A DNA stretch of 64,000 nucleotides from Amycolatopsis sp. FDAARGOS 1241 (GTDB lineage Bacteria > Actinomycetota > Actinomycetes > Mycobacteriales > Pseudonocardiaceae), in NCBI RefSeq assembly GCF_016889705.1, contig NZ_CP069526.1, positions 558,001 through 622,000 of the forward strand, read 5' to 3'. A program made the translations under genes and the position numbers. The notes below the pieces were generated by a model, which ran no database searches, was not told the DNA's origin, and saw only the letters and a program-made list of their open reading frames with translations. Below, in pieces: positions 54,905 through 63,638 of this stretch (its first letter is position 1; the number at the start of each line of letters is the position of its first letter).

Positions 54905-55294
54905 CTAGAGCAGGCCCTGCGCGTGGAGGTCGTCGAAGATCAGCTGGACCGCCGCGGACACCCGGCCGCGGTCGGCGTAGCCGAGCCAGCCGAAGGAAGC
55001 GATCTCACTCGCGGCCGCGAGCGAACCGGCGTACGACGCGGTGTAGCACGTCATCCGCACCGCCGTGCCCGGAGCCTTCCCGTCCGCCCGCGCTTCCCAA
55101 ACCCCCGCCGGTGCAAGCGAAGCCGGGTCCAAGGACACCGAAAGCTCCTCCGCGATTTCGCGCACGAGCGTCTCGGCGTCCGTCTCGCCCGGTTCGCGCT
55201 TGCCGCCCGGGAGGTACCACGTGGATTTGCCGCGGGAGACCGCCGCGAGGACGCGGCGGTCGACCACGTGCAGCCACGCGATCTTGTCGATCAC
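54905..55294 (-). CDS. NUDIX hydrolase
   Basis: 129 residues. NUDIX box GGKREPGETDAETLVREIAE followed by ELSV has the metal-binding REIAEE core; the Gly after EE is Ser, an acceptable variant. N-terminal MIDKIAWLHVVDRRVLAAVS is typical of NUDIX proteins acting on nucleotide diphosphates. The ATG overlaps the stop of the isochorismatase-like gene by four bases (ATGA), so the two are coupled. The 3' end is four bases from the response regulator relic. Confidence 0.9.
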   Translation of the reverse strand: MIDKIAWLHVVDRRVLAAVSRGKSTWYLPGGKREPGETDAETLVREIAEELSVSLDPASLAPAGVWEARADGKAPGTAVRMTCYTASYAGSLAAASEIASFGWLGYADRGRVSAAVQLIFDDLHAQGLL

Positions 55295-55800
55295 CCCAGC
55301 GCCGCAAGGGTTTCGGCGGTCGTGAGGACCGTGCCGAGGCGCGGGAAGATCTTCGTGGTGGACGATTCGTGCGCGATGTCGGACAAGCCCGTCATGGCGT
55401 CGGAAACGGCGACGACCTCGTAGCCGAAGTCCGCGGCCGCGCGCAATGTGGACTCCACGCCGAACTCGGTGGCGATGCCGCCGAACACGACGGTGCGCAC
55501 GCCGGCGTCGCGCAGGTGAGCGTGGAGATCCGTGTTGTAGAAGCCGCCGATCGCCGTCTTGATCACGAGCTTCTCCCCGGCACGCGGCTTGAGTTCGGCG
55601 ATCACCGGCGATTCCTCCGAACCCGGCCGGCGCACCTGGATGATCACGATCTGTGCGCCGGACTCGGAGAACGCATCGCGCAGCCGCACGGCGTTGGCGG
55701 CCACCTCGGGACCGGTGAAGGGAGTCGTCGGCAGCGCGACGATGCGGTCCTGGAAGTCGACGAGCACCAGCGCCGTCGAAGCGGGGTCGAACAGGGTCAT
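55291..55800 (-). CDS. Isochorismatase-family hydrolase with Gly for catalytic Cys
   Basis: 169 residues from ATG 55800, 7 nt after TAGGAT. Catalytic Asp15 (LVLVDFQDRI) and Lys81 (EKLVIKTAIGGF) are present, with the cis-peptide GGIATE. The usual nucleophilic Cys position reads TEFGVEST, with Gly114. Amidases of this family need the Cys, whereas true isochorismatases (EntB, PhzD) lack it, so a vinyl-ether hydrolase or a non-amidase role is possible. First gene of a two-gene operon with the NUDIX gene. Confidence 0.88.
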   Translation of the reverse strand: MTLFDPASTALVLVDFQDRIVALPTTPFTGPEVAANAVRLRDAFSESGAQIVIIQVRRPGSEESPVIAELKPRAGEKLVIKTAIGGFYNTDLHAHLRDAGVRTVVFGGIATEFGVESTLRAAADFGYEVVAVSDAMTGLSDIAHESSTTKIFPRLGTVLTTAETLAALG

Positions 55801-55807
55801 GACCTCG

Positions 55808-55813
55808 ATCCTA
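55808..55813 (-). promoter_or_regulatory. -10 hexamer TAGGAT of isochorismatase-NUDIX operon
   Basis: 7 nt before the ATG at 55800. Confidence 0.45.
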
Positions 55814-55880
55814 CGAGCGCGCGCCGCCGCGGCGGTCCCGGTACGGTCTGGGTGCTCGACTGGGGAAAGGATCTTTACCA

Positions 55881-56600
55881 ATGACACGTGAAGTACTCGT
55901 CACGGGCGGTGGCACGGGAATCGGCTACGCCATCGCGGCCGCGTTCGCCGCCAATGGCGACAAAGTGACGATCACCGGGCGCCGCGAGAGCGTGCTCACC
56001 GAGGCCGCGGCGCTGCTCGGCGCCCGCGCGGTCGCGTTCGACGCGGCCGACCACGAGGCTGTCGAAGCCGCCTTGGCCGAATTGCCCGGCCGCGTCGACG
56101 TCCTGGTCAACAACGCCGGCGGCAACACCGATTTCCTGCGCGGCGACAGCACGGAGCTGGCCACGCTCGCGGCCGCGTGGACCGCGAACTTCCGCGCCAA
56201 CGTCTTCACCGCCGCCCTCGTCACGGCCGGCCTGCGCGGCCGCATCGCCGACGGCGGCCGCATCGTCACGCTCGGCTCCATCGCCGCTCACACCGGCGCC
56301 GGTTCCTACGGCTGGGCCAAAGCCGCGGTGGAGGCGTGGAACGCGGACCTCGCGCGGATCGTCGGCCCGCGCGGCATCACGGCGAACGTCGTCGCGCCCG
56401 GCCTGGTCGTCGACACGGAGTTCTTCCACGGCAAGCTCACCGACGAACGTCGTGAGCGCCTGATTGCGAACACCATGAACAAACGCGAGGGCCGCCCGGA
56501 AGACATCGCCGAAGCCGTGACGTTCCTCGCCAGTGCCGCGGCCGGCCACATCACCGGCCAGGTCCTGCACGTCAACGGCGGCGCGTTCATCAGCAGCTGA
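55881..56600 (+). CDS. Short-chain dehydrogenase/reductase
   Basis: 239 residues. Cofactor motif LVTGGGTGIGYAIAAAFAAN, NNAGG, catalytic Ser in LGSIAAHTGAGSYGWAK with Tyr-x-x-x-Lys, and the ending ITGQVLHVNGGAFISS of FabG-like enzymes. TGRR after the second strand suggests NADP. Substrate unknown. The start is preceded by GGGGAAAGGATC. The last 11 bp overlap the convergent DedA gene. Confidence 0.92.
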   Translation: MTREVLVTGGGTGIGYAIAAAFAANGDKVTITGRRESVLTEAAALLGARAVAFDAADHEAVEAALAELPGRVDVLVNNAGGNTDFLRGDSTELATLAAAWTANFRANVFTAALVTAGLRGRIADGGRIVTLGSIAAHTGAGSYGWAKAAVEAWNADLARIVGPRGITANVVAPGLVVDTEFFHGKLTDERRERLIANTMNKREGRPEDIAEAVTFLASAAAGHITGQVLHVNGGAFISS

Positions 56601-57102
56601 ACGCCACCCATCCGGCGGCCTGCCCGGCGAACAGCTCCACCCCGGCCCACACCACGGCCGCGCAGACGCTGCCCGCCGCGAACCGCCGGTACGGCAACCC
56701 CGCCGAACCGGCGATTCGAGGCACCAGTGTCCGCACTCCCACCAGGCACCGCCCCGCCACCACGGCGGGCACGCCGTACCGGGCCACCACAGCTTCCGCG
56801 CGGTCCCACCGCGCCGGGCCGATCCGCCGCCCCAGCCGCGAAGACCGCACCCGCGGCCCGAGCACGCGGCCCTCCCAGTACGCCAGCTGATCGCCCAGCA
56901 CCGCGGCGCACACGCACACCACCAGCGCCACCCACCACGTCAACGTGCCGCGCTCCACCAGGAAGCCCATCATGAGCAAAGTGGACAGTGTCGGCAGCAC
57001 GATTCCCGGCAGCATTGCCGTTTCCGCGACGATGATCAGGCCGCCCACGACGTAGACGACGAGGGCGGGCGCGTCAAGAAGCGGCCGCAGCAGGCTGGTC
57101 AC
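56590..57102 (-). CDS. DedA-family membrane protein
   Basis: 170 residues from GTG 57102, inside the 3' end of the methyltransferase gene. DedA/SNARE-associated features: ETAMLPGIVLPTLSTLLMMG, LGDQLAYWEGRVLGPRVRSS with the conserved Gly-Asp, and GRCLVGVRTLVPRIAGSAGL. Four to five membrane spans. DedA proteins act in lipid scrambling and membrane homeostasis. The coupling with a phospholipid-methyltransferase-like gene fits a membrane-lipid role. It is a little shorter than the usual 200 residues. Confidence 0.88.
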   Translation of the reverse strand: MTSLLRPLLDAPALVVYVVGGLIIVAETAMLPGIVLPTLSTLLMMGFLVERGTLTWWVALVVCVCAAVLGDQLAYWEGRVLGPRVRSSRLGRRIGPARWDRAEAVVARYGVPAVVAGRCLVGVRTLVPRIAGSAGLPYRRFAAGSVCAAVVWAGVELFAGQAAGWVAFSC

Positions 57103-57679
57103 GCAGAGCCCCGAGGTGACAGGCCGGCAGCGCGGCGCGGTAAACGTACGCCGGCGGCAGGTTGCGCCAGACCACCCGCGTGCGCTCGACCACGGAGAAC
57201 CGGCTCCGCAGCAGCCGCGCGAACCGGCGCGCGGGCGGCGTCCAGGCGGTGTGCGCGTAGGCGAACGTCGTGAACCGGCCGTGCGAAGACAGCGTGCCGC
57301 AGATCGCATCCAGCACCTGCCTCTGGCGTACCGCCGGCATGGCCGTCCACGGCAGACCGGAAACCACGACGTCACACGCTTCGGCGAGGAGCGTGGCCAG
57401 CGTCTCCGCCGAACCCTCCACCACCGAAACCGACGGGAACGCGCGGCGCAGCGCACCCACCAGCCGCGGGTTGATCTCGACGGCCGCGAACGCCGCGGAC
57501 GGCGGCAGCGCCGCCACGATCGACGCCGTGAACACCCCTGTGCCCGGCCCGAGCTCCACGACGGACCGGGCGGATTCCAGCCCGAGGTCGCGGGTCATGG
57601 CGGTGGCCAGCGAACCTGAGCTCGCGGCGATCGCGCCCGTCAGCATGGGGTGGCGGAAGAACTCCGTGGTGATCGACAT
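57074..57679 (-). CDS. SAM methyltransferase, PmtA/phospholipid N-methyltransferase-like
   Basis: 201 residues, ATG 7 nt after TAACTT. FFRHPMLTGAIAASSGSLAT is the lipid-interacting N-terminal helix; SVVELGPGTGVFTASIVAAL is motif I; VVSGLPWTAMP is the motif-IV position; WRNLPPAYVYRA ends the domain. This pattern matches phosphatidylethanolamine N-methyltransferases and their relatives. It overlaps the DedA gene, so both are likely made together and act at the membrane. Confidence 0.87.
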   Translation of the reverse strand: MSITTEFFRHPMLTGAIAASSGSLATAMTRDLGLESARSVVELGPGTGVFTASIVAALPPSAAFAAVEINPRLVGALRRAFPSVSVVEGSAETLATLLAEACDVVVSGLPWTAMPAVRQRQVLDAICGTLSSHGRFTTFAYAHTAWTPPARRFARLLRSRFSVVERTRVVWRNLPPAYVYRAALPACHLGALRDQPAAAAS

Positions 57680-57686
57680 GTCTCCG

Positions 57687-57692
57687 AAGTTA
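57687..57692 (-). promoter_or_regulatory. -10 hexamer TAACTT of methyltransferase-DedA operon
   Basis: 7 nt before the ATG at 57679. Confidence 0.45.
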
Positions 57693-57791
57693 GGGACGCA
57701 CCTCGTCGCCGCGGATCAGCCGGAAGGCCCGTCGAGATCGTCCGATCGGAGGACCGGCGGCATTCTGCGGAACGAAGTGGCGGGCGCTCGT

Positions 57792-57797
57792 TAGCGT
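57792..57797 (+). promoter_or_regulatory. -10 hexamer TAGCGT of histidine kinase gene
   Basis: 6 nt before the GTG at 57804; identical in sequence and spacing to that of the AraC gene at 9694. Confidence 0.4.
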
Positions 57798-57803
57798 CGA
57801 GCC

Positions 57804-58917
57804 GTGCGACGACTGGTGGTCTGGGTGCGCAGGCAGCGCTGGGCGCTGGACCTGCCGCTGTACGCCGTCTTCCTGCTGCTCGGTCCGAACATCGCGGCGA
57901 AGCAGTCGTGGGCACTGCAGATGGTGCCGCTCGCGTTCCTGCTGCCACTGCTGGTGCGCCGCCGCTTCCCGCGGACCGCGGCTGTGCTGATCGTCGCCGG
58001 CGTCGTCGCGGCCTTCACCGACGAGGTGTGGGCCTACGACCGCGGCCGCAGCGAGCAGGCACTGGCTGTCGTGGTGTTCACGCTGGTCAAGAAGGGTGAC
58101 CGGCTCTTCGGCGCCGTCGTCGCGCCGGCCGTGCTGGTGCTGGAGTTCGAGTGGGGTTCACGTGGGGCGTCACCACGCAGAACCCGACGCTGACGATCGT
58201 CGGCGTGCTGCCCCTGCACGTCGCGGCGTGGGCGCTCGGCGAGTTCTTCCACGCCAAGGAGCAGCTCACCGAAGAGGAATGGCTGCGCGCGGACCTCGCC
58301 GAGCCGGAGCGGCAGGCGCAGGCGCGCGCGGCCGTCGCCGAGGAGCGCACGCGCATCGCCCGCGAGCCGCCCGACGTGCTGGCCACAGCACCATCACGAT
58401 CCCGAGGCCGTGGACCGCACGGCCGCACCGGCCGCACCGGCCGCACCGGCCGCACCGGCCGCACCGCCGCACCGGCCGCACCGGCCGCGGCGGGCTGCCG
58501 GTGAACCCCGCGCACGCCGCAGCCGACGCTCGACCAGCTGCGCGCGCTCGTCGGCCAGTCCGATCAGGCTGGCCGCGACGTCGAGCTCGAAGTGACCGGT
58601 GACGGCACCGACTTGCCCGCCGGTGCCGCCCTGCAGGCCTACCGGATCGTGCAGGAGGCGCTCACGAACGTGCTCAAGCACGCGCCCGCCGACGCCACCA
58701 CCTGCGTGCGAGGGGCGTTCACCCGCGCCGAAGTGCGCCTCGAGGGACGAACACCGGTGGCCGGCAACCGGTCGCGGCCGGCTTGCCGTCGTCGGGCCGC
58801 GGGCTGGCCGGGACGGCACAGCGGGTGGAGCTCTACCGCGGTGAGCTCGAAACGGGCCCGCTGCCGGACGGCGGGTTCCGCGTGCGGGCGACGCTGCGGA
58901 CGGGGGAGGCGGGATGA
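57804..58917 (+). pseudogene. NarL-type sensor histidine kinase, decayed
   Basis: N-terminal four-span sensor (MRRLVVWVRRQRWALDLPLY onward) is followed by a frameshift near 58150 (VLEFEW, then GFTWGVTTQNPTLTIVG). The dimerisation box, normally ARELHDVLAH, reads AREPPDVLA: the phospho-accepting His is replaced by Pro, and a missing C near 58385 shifts the frame. A 9-bp minisatellite then replaces most of the helix. The ATPase part survives in pieces ([20 protein letters not shown]). The final TGA overlaps the regulator ATG (ATGA), a relic of normal kinase-regulator coupling. Confidence 0.82.
58422..58483 (+). repeat. 9-bp minisatellite (GCCGCACCG)n in kinase gene
   Basis: Seven units, one of 8 bp (58458-58465), in direct array. 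The short unit shifts frame within the array; in one frame it encodes Ala-Ala-Pro repeats, in another Pro-His-Arg. Confidence 0.9.
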
Positions 58918-59560
58918 CGTCGGTGCTGATCTGCGACGACCAGGAGCTCGTGCGTGTCGGGCTGCGGATGATCGTCGACAGCCAGCCGGACCTGGAGGTC
59001 GTCGCCGAGGCGGGCGACGGATCCGCCGCCGTCGAGATCGCCCGCGAGCGACGGCCGGACCTGGTGCTGATGGACATGCGCATGCCGGTGCTCGACGGCG
59101 TCGCCGCCACCGAGCGGATCTGCACCGAGCTACCGGACGTGCGCGTGCTGGTGATCACCACGTTCGACCTCGACGAATACGCCTATTCGGCCCTGCGCGC
59201 GGGCGCGAGCGGTTTCCTGGTCAAGGACGCGCCGTCGGACGAGATGCTGGTCGCCATCCGCGGTGTGCTGCGCGGCGACGCGATGGTGTCGCCCTCGGTC
59301 ACGCGGCCGCTGCTCGATCGCTACCGGACCGCGCGCCCGGCCGCGCAGCCGCAGCTGGACACCCTGACCGAGCGCGAGAAGGACGTGCTCGGGCTCCTCG
59401 CACGGGGCTGTCGAACGCCGAGATCGCGCGCAAGCTCTACCTCGGCGAGACGACGGTGAAGACGCACGTCCGGCGTGTGCTCGGCAAGCTGGGCCTGCGC
59501 GATCGCGTGGACGCGGTGGTGTTCGCGTACGAGCCGGGTTTGGTCCGGCCCGGCGGATGA
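58914..59560 (+). pseudogene. NarL-type response regulator, frameshifted in LuxR domain
   Basis: Receiver domain intact: [20 protein letters not shown], phosphoacceptor Asp54 in [12 protein letters not shown], and [17 protein letters not shown]. In the LuxR domain, [15 protein letters not shown] is followed by a missing base near 59408; the rest ([20 protein letters not shown], then [20 protein letters not shown]) continues in another frame to the TGA at 59560. The uncorrected frame stops at 59459 and cannot bind DNA. Partner kinase is also broken. Confidence 0.83.
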
Positions 59561-59597
59561 GCCGCGATCGCCGGTTTTGTCGGGCATGCTGGACGGT

Positions 59598-60776
59598 ATG
59601 CGCAAGCCCGGAGTCGTGCTGCTGGCGGTGGTCGCGGCGTTCGCCGCGGGGTGTTCGGGGGCGGCTTCGTCGTCGCCTCCGCTGACCAGCGCGCCGTCTT
59701 CAGCGGCGACCGGCGGGTTCCGCGTCGAGACGGTCGCGGGCGGGCTCGAACACGGCTGGGACATCGGGTTCCTGCCCGATGGCTCGCTGCTCGTGCCGCA
59801 GCGGCCCGGCAAGCTCGCGCTGATCCGGGCCGGCCGCACGACCGAGGTCCGCGCCGACTTCTCCGACGTCCTCGTGCAGGGCGAGGGCGGGCTCATGGGC
59901 CTGGTCCTCGCAGCGGATTTCGCGACGTCGCGGGAGTTCACCACGTGCCAGACGCACCAGGAAGCCGACCGGGCCGTGGACGTCCGGCTCGTCACGTGGC
60001 GGTTGGCAGCCGACAGCTCGAGCGCCACGAAGGTCCGTGACCTGCTGACTGGCCTGCCCGTGAACCCCAGCGGCCGCCACTCCGGCTGCCGCCCGACGCT
60101 CGCCCCGGACGGCGCGCTGCTCGTCGGCACGGGTGACACCGCGCGCCCGACCATCGCGCAGGACCGCCGCAGCCTCGGCGGCAAGGTGCTGCGCATCAAC
60201 GCGAAGACCGGGGAACCGTTGCCGGACAACCCGTTCTTCTCCTCCGCGGACCCGAACGAGCGGCGGATCTACACCTACGGCCACCGCAACATCCAGGGCG
60301 TCGCCATCCGCCCCGGCACCGGCCAGGTCCTCACGTCCGAGCACGGTCCCACCTTCGACGACGAGGTGAACCTCATCCGCCCCGGCGGCAACTACGGCTG
60401 GGACCCGTCCAAGGGCGGCACGGATTCCTCCTACGACGAGAGCGTGCCGATGACGGACACCACCCGGTTCCCGAACGCGGTGCGTCCACTGTGGACGTCA
60501 GGGAACATCACGGAAGCCACGTCCGGGGACGCGTTCCTCACCGGCAAACAGTGGGGGCCCAACGATGGCGCGCTCGCCGTCGTCGCTTTGAAGGGGCAGA
60601 AACTGCTGTTGCTCCACCTCGACGCCGCCGCCCACGTCACGCACGTGACGCTGCCGCCGGAGTTCAACGAGCACTTCGGCCGCCTGCGCGCCGTCCGCTC
60701 CGCCCCGGACGGCAGCCTCTACGTCACCACGTCCAACGGCTCGGACGACAAGCTGCTGCGCGTCACGCCGGCCTGA
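59598..60776 (+). CDS. PQQ-dependent sugar dehydrogenase-like lipoprotein
   Basis: 392 residues from ATG 59598; an ATG at 59586 is also in frame. Lipoprotein signal MRKPGVVLLAVVAAFAAGCS with lipobox AAGC. The beta-propeller motifs of soluble glucose/sorbosone dehydrogenases are seen: EHGWDIGFLPDGSLLVPQRP, GEGGLMGLVLAADF, YTYGHRNIQGVAI, SEHGPTFDDEVNLI and GGNYGWDPSKGG. It oxidises an aldose at the cell surface using PQQ; no PQQ synthesis genes are here. The 3' end overlaps the XRE gene by 14 bp. Confidence 0.92.
   Translation: MRKPGVVLLAVVAAFAAGCSGAASSSPPLTSAPSSAATGGFRVETVAGGLEHGWDIGFLPDGSLLVPQRPGKLALIRAGRTTEVRADFSDVLVQGEGGLMGLVLAADFATSREFTTCQTHQEADRAVDVRLVTWRLAADSSSATKVRDLLTGLPVNPSGRHSGCRPTLAPDGALLVGTGDTARPTIAQDRRSLGGKVLRINAKTGEPLPDNPFFSSADPNERRIYTYGHRNIQGVAIRPGTGQVLTSEHGPTFDDEVNLIRPGGNYGWDPSKGGTDSSYDESVPMTDTTRFPNAVRPLWTSGNITEATSGDAFLTGKQWGPNDGALAVVALKGQKLLLLHLDAAAHVTHVTLPPEFNEHFGRLRAVRSAPDGSLYVTTSNGSDDKLLRVTPA
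60485..60495. repeat. TCCACTGTGGA, copy 8
   Basis: Inside the PQQ-type dehydrogenase coding region. Confidence 0.7.
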
Positions 60777-61521
60777 GCAAGCCGGCCGTCTCCGCGTCGG
60801 CCGGCAGGAACGTCTCCAGGCTCAGCTCCGCGATCGTCACGTCCACGGCCGTCGTGAAGCGGGTGATGGCGGTGATCAGCCGCAGGTCGCCGAGCGAGGT
60901 CTTGAGGTGCAGCGGCACCGCGAAGCCGAGGTGGTCGGCGGAAGGCTGTGCCGGCTTCGGGAGGTAAGCCGTGAGTTCCTCCAGCAGCTCGCGGTGGCGG
61001 GGGTCGGGCAGGCCCTGGCGGGGGCGTTCCAGCACGTGCTGGGCCCAGTCTGCGAAGTTGGCGATGCGCGGGGCCATGCCCTCGGGGTGCAGGGCCATCC
61101 GCAGGACGTTCACGGGCGGCCGCAGCAATTCGGGCGCCACGCCCTCGGTGAGCAGGGCGAACGCGTCGTTCGCGGCGACCAGCACGCCGTAGCGGTCGAC
61201 GATCAGCGCGGGGTGGGGCCGGTGCCCGTCCAGCAATGCGCGCAGTGAGCCGAGCACCGGCGCGAGCGCCGGGTCGTCCAGCGGCGTCTCGGCGTAGCCC
61301 GGTGCGAAACCCGCTGTGAGCAGCAGGGCGTTGCGTTCGCGCAGTGGCACGCCTAGTGCCTCGGCCACGCGCACGACCATCCCGCGGCCGGGCGTTGAAC
61401 GGCCGCGTTCCAGGAAACTCACGTGCCGCTGCGTGGTGCCCGCTCGCGTCGCCAGCTCGAGCTGGCTCAGCCGGCGGCGGGTCCGCGCGTCGCGCAGCGC
61501 GTCGGGGAACGCCATGTCCAT
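60763..61521 (-). CDS. XRE-family regulator with MmyB-like ligand domain
   Basis: 252 residues from ATG 61521 (MDMAFPDALRDARTRRRLSQ); ATG 61515 and a longer frame to 61557 are possible. Helix-turn-helix at about 18-45: LSQLELATRAGTTQRHVSFL, then ERGRSTPGRGMV. The C-terminal MLTR/MmyB PAS-like domain is recognised by HPALIVDRYGVLVAANDAFA. Members regulate neighbouring oxidoreductases in actinomycetes; the divergent LLM gene is the likely target. Confidence 0.92.
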   Translation of the reverse strand: MDMAFPDALRDARTRRRLSQLELATRAGTTQRHVSFLERGRSTPGRGMVVRVAEALGVPLRERNALLLTAGFAPGYAETPLDDPALAPVLGSLRALLDGHRPHPALIVDRYGVLVAANDAFALLTEGVAPELLRPPVNVLRMALHPEGMAPRIANFADWAQHVLERPRQGLPDPRHRELLEELTAYLPKPAQPSADHLGFAVPLHLKTSLGDLRLITAITRFTTAVDVTIAELSLETFLPADAETAGLLRPA

Positions 61522-61607
61522 GTCGCCAGGCAAGCAGAAGCCGCGCGGCCGCGCCATTCCCTTCGGGGAATTGCCGCGAGACCCCGGCGCGTCGAATTCT
61601 CGCCGGC

Positions 61608-62522
61608 ATGGAATTCGGACTTCTCCTGCCGGCAGGGCGGGCTCAGCTGGCGGCGGGCGGCGACGTCGGCGCGATCGTGGACCTGGCGTGCGAGGCCGAG
61701 CGCCTCCGCTTCGACTCGGTGTGGGCGGGCGACTCGATCGTGCGTGCCCGCATCGAGCCCCTGACCCTGCTGACGGCCGTCGCGCAGGCCACCGACCACG
61801 TGACGCTCGGGACCGCCGTGCTGCTGCCCGCGTTCCGGCATCCGGTGCAGGCCGCGTTGACCGTCACCTCGCTGGACCTGATCTCCGGCGGCCGGCTCGT
61901 GCTGGGTGTCGGCGCCGGGTTCCCCGGTTTCAGCGAGCCGGAGTTCGAGCTGGTGGGCGTGCGGTTCAAGACGCGGTTCTCACACCTCGACGACGTCGTC
62001 CGCCTGTGGCGCGAACTGTGGAGCGGCAACCCCCGCTCGTTCCACGGCAAGGTGCTGCGCTACGACTGGCTGCCGGACGTTCCGCGCCCAGCGCGCGAAG
62101 GTGGCCCGCCGATCTGGCTCGCCGGCGCGACGCCGTCCGCGCTCCGGCGCGCGGGCGAGCTCTACGACGGCTGGCTCCCGTACCCACCCGCCCCCGCCGA
62201 CTACGCCCGGGGCCTCGCCGCGATTCGTCCCTCGCGCCCGTTCACGCCGGCGTTGTTCGCGACCGTCTACGTGGACGACGACGCGGGCCGCGGCACGGCC
62301 GTGCTGGAGGAGTACGCGAAAGGTACGTACCAGCGCCCGCTGTCCGTCGTCGGCGGTATCCAGACGATGCTCACGGGGCCCGCGCCGGTGGTTGCCGCCG
62401 GGCTTCACGCGTACGCCGACGCCGGTGCAGACCACGTGCTCATCCGCATCGGCGCGATCGACCCTTCAACGGTGGCCGAGCAACTCCCGCGGATCGCCGA
62501 AATTGTGGCGCAGCTGACTTGA
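61608..62522 (+). CDS. LLM-class flavin/F420-dependent oxidoreductase
   Basis: 304 residues. N-terminal MEFGLLLPAGRAQLAAGGDV; luciferase fold markers RLRFDSVWAGDSI, ATDHVTLGTAVLLPAFRHPV, SGGRLVLGVGAGFPG, and HLDDVVRLWRELW. The late YADAGADHVLIRIG ends the barrel. F420 or FMN use cannot be decided by eye. It is divergent from an MmyB-like regulator over 86 bp. Unlike the LLM at 44189, it belongs to the group often found beside XRE regulators. Confidence 0.9.
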   Translation: MEFGLLLPAGRAQLAAGGDVGAIVDLACEAERLRFDSVWAGDSIVRARIEPLTLLTAVAQATDHVTLGTAVLLPAFRHPVQAALTVTSLDLISGGRLVLGVGAGFPGFSEPEFELVGVRFKTRFSHLDDVVRLWRELWSGNPRSFHGKVLRYDWLPDVPRPAREGGPPIWLAGATPSALRRAGELYDGWLPYPPAPADYARGLAAIRPSRPFTPALFATVYVDDDAGRGTAVLEEYAKGTYQRPLSVVGGIQTMLTGPAPVVAAGLHAYADAGADHVLIRIGAIDPSTVAEQLPRIAEIVAQLT

Positions 62523-62567
62523 ACCGATCAACACTTCCCATCCGTGTCACGGGCATCAGTCCGACGA

Positions 62568-62617
62568 CACGGAAAGGAAGTGCGGTCATGATCGGCGACC
62601 CCGACTGGAACCGTTGA
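62568..62617 (+). other. Nine-codon ORF with duplicated leader sequence
   Basis: CACGGAAAGGAAG (62568-62580) precedes ATG 62588, MIGDPDWNR, stop 62617. The identical 13-mer with similar flank lies before the gene at 62779. It may be the remnant start of a duplicated gene. Confidence 0.35.
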
Positions 62618-62778
62618 GCGCCACGCGGATTCCGGCCCGTTCGGCCATTTCCGGTTGCCCTGGCTGACCCGGACCTTGCTCGAACGAGTGAACCCGTGAA
62701 CCTGGATGAGCTGCCGTTCCGTGTCCGCAACGGATCCCCGAACGCGAGGATTCGTTGCCACGGAAAGGAAGTTGCGTC

Positions 62779-63627
62779 ATGACCGCTCACGTGTTCCGCG
62801 CCGGAGCCCCCGCCGACCTGGCGACGCTGCGCTCCCTGCGCGAGCTGCCCGGCCGCTGGATGGGGCGTGGTTTCAACCTCATCGCCCGTCCCGACAAACA
62901 CGACAACCAGCCGTTTTTCCTGCAGTTGAGCGCCACTCAGGAGACGCTGGAGTTCGCGCCCATCGGCGCCCCCGTGCCCAACCGCGGCTCCGCCCAGGAC
63001 GACATCTTCTTCCGCGGCGTGCACTACACGCAGCAGATCAGCGACGCCGTCACGGGCGGCGCGCTGCACTTCGAGACGGGCCAGTGGATCGACGTGCCGG
63101 CCACCACCGCGCCCGCCGCGCCGGAAACCGTGGCCCGCCTCGCCACCATCCCCCACGGCGACGCCCTCCTCGCGCAGGGGCAGCCCCTGACCGTTCAGGG
63201 CGGCCCCCGCATCGACCCCGCCGACTCGACGCCCATCACCCACAGCACGGGCCAGCCCGTCACCAACGCGCAGTACCTGGCGCCCTTCACGACCACCCCG
63301 CTGCCCCCGGGCATCCCCGCGGGCGCCATCGCCAACCCGAACGTCGTCCTCACCGAGGCGATCAAGAACCAGCAGATCACCGAGACCGTCGTCCTGCCAC
63401 TGTCCACAACGGACGTGATCGGCGGTTCGGCCGGCGGCATCCAGAACATCCCGTTCGTGGTCACCAACGCCAACGCGACCAGCATGACCGCGGTGTTCTG
63501 GATCGAGAAGGTCTCGGATCCGGTCCTGGGCGAGTTCCTGCAGTTGCAGTACACGCAGACGATCATCCTGAACTTCCTCGACATCGACTGGCCGCACATC
63601 AATGTGGGGACGCTCGTGAAGCAGTGA
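62779..63627 (+). CDS. Hypothetical beta-rich protein, possible heme-binding-like family
   Basis: 282 residues from ATG 62779, after CACGGAAAGGAAG. LPGRWMGRGFNLIARPDKHD and QETLEFAPIGAPVPNRGSAQ, then DIFFRGVHYTQQISD, recall a fungal/bacterial group sometimes called heme-binding, but I hold this weakly. The C-terminal part (TETVVLPLSTTDVIGGSAGG, then FVVTNANATSMTAVFWIEKV) is beta-rich. No signal peptide or membrane span. Conserved catalytic residues are not evident. It could equally be an unrelated small-ligand-binding protein. Confidence 0.75.
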   Translation: MTAHVFRAGAPADLATLRSLRELPGRWMGRGFNLIARPDKHDNQPFFLQLSATQETLEFAPIGAPVPNRGSAQDDIFFRGVHYTQQISDAVTGGALHFETGQWIDVPATTAPAAPETVARLATIPHGDALLAQGQPLTVQGGPRIDPADSTPITHSTGQPVTNAQYLAPFTTTPLPPGIPAGAIANPNVVLTEAIKNQQITETVVLPLSTTDVIGGSAGGIQNIPFVVTNANATSMTAVFWIEKVSDPVLGEFLQLQYTQTIILNFLDIDWPHINVGTLVKQ

Positions 63628-63638
63628 GCCGGACCGGG

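Noticed and set aside
58422..58483. CRISPR-like array
   Set aside because: Units are contiguous 9-mers without spacers.
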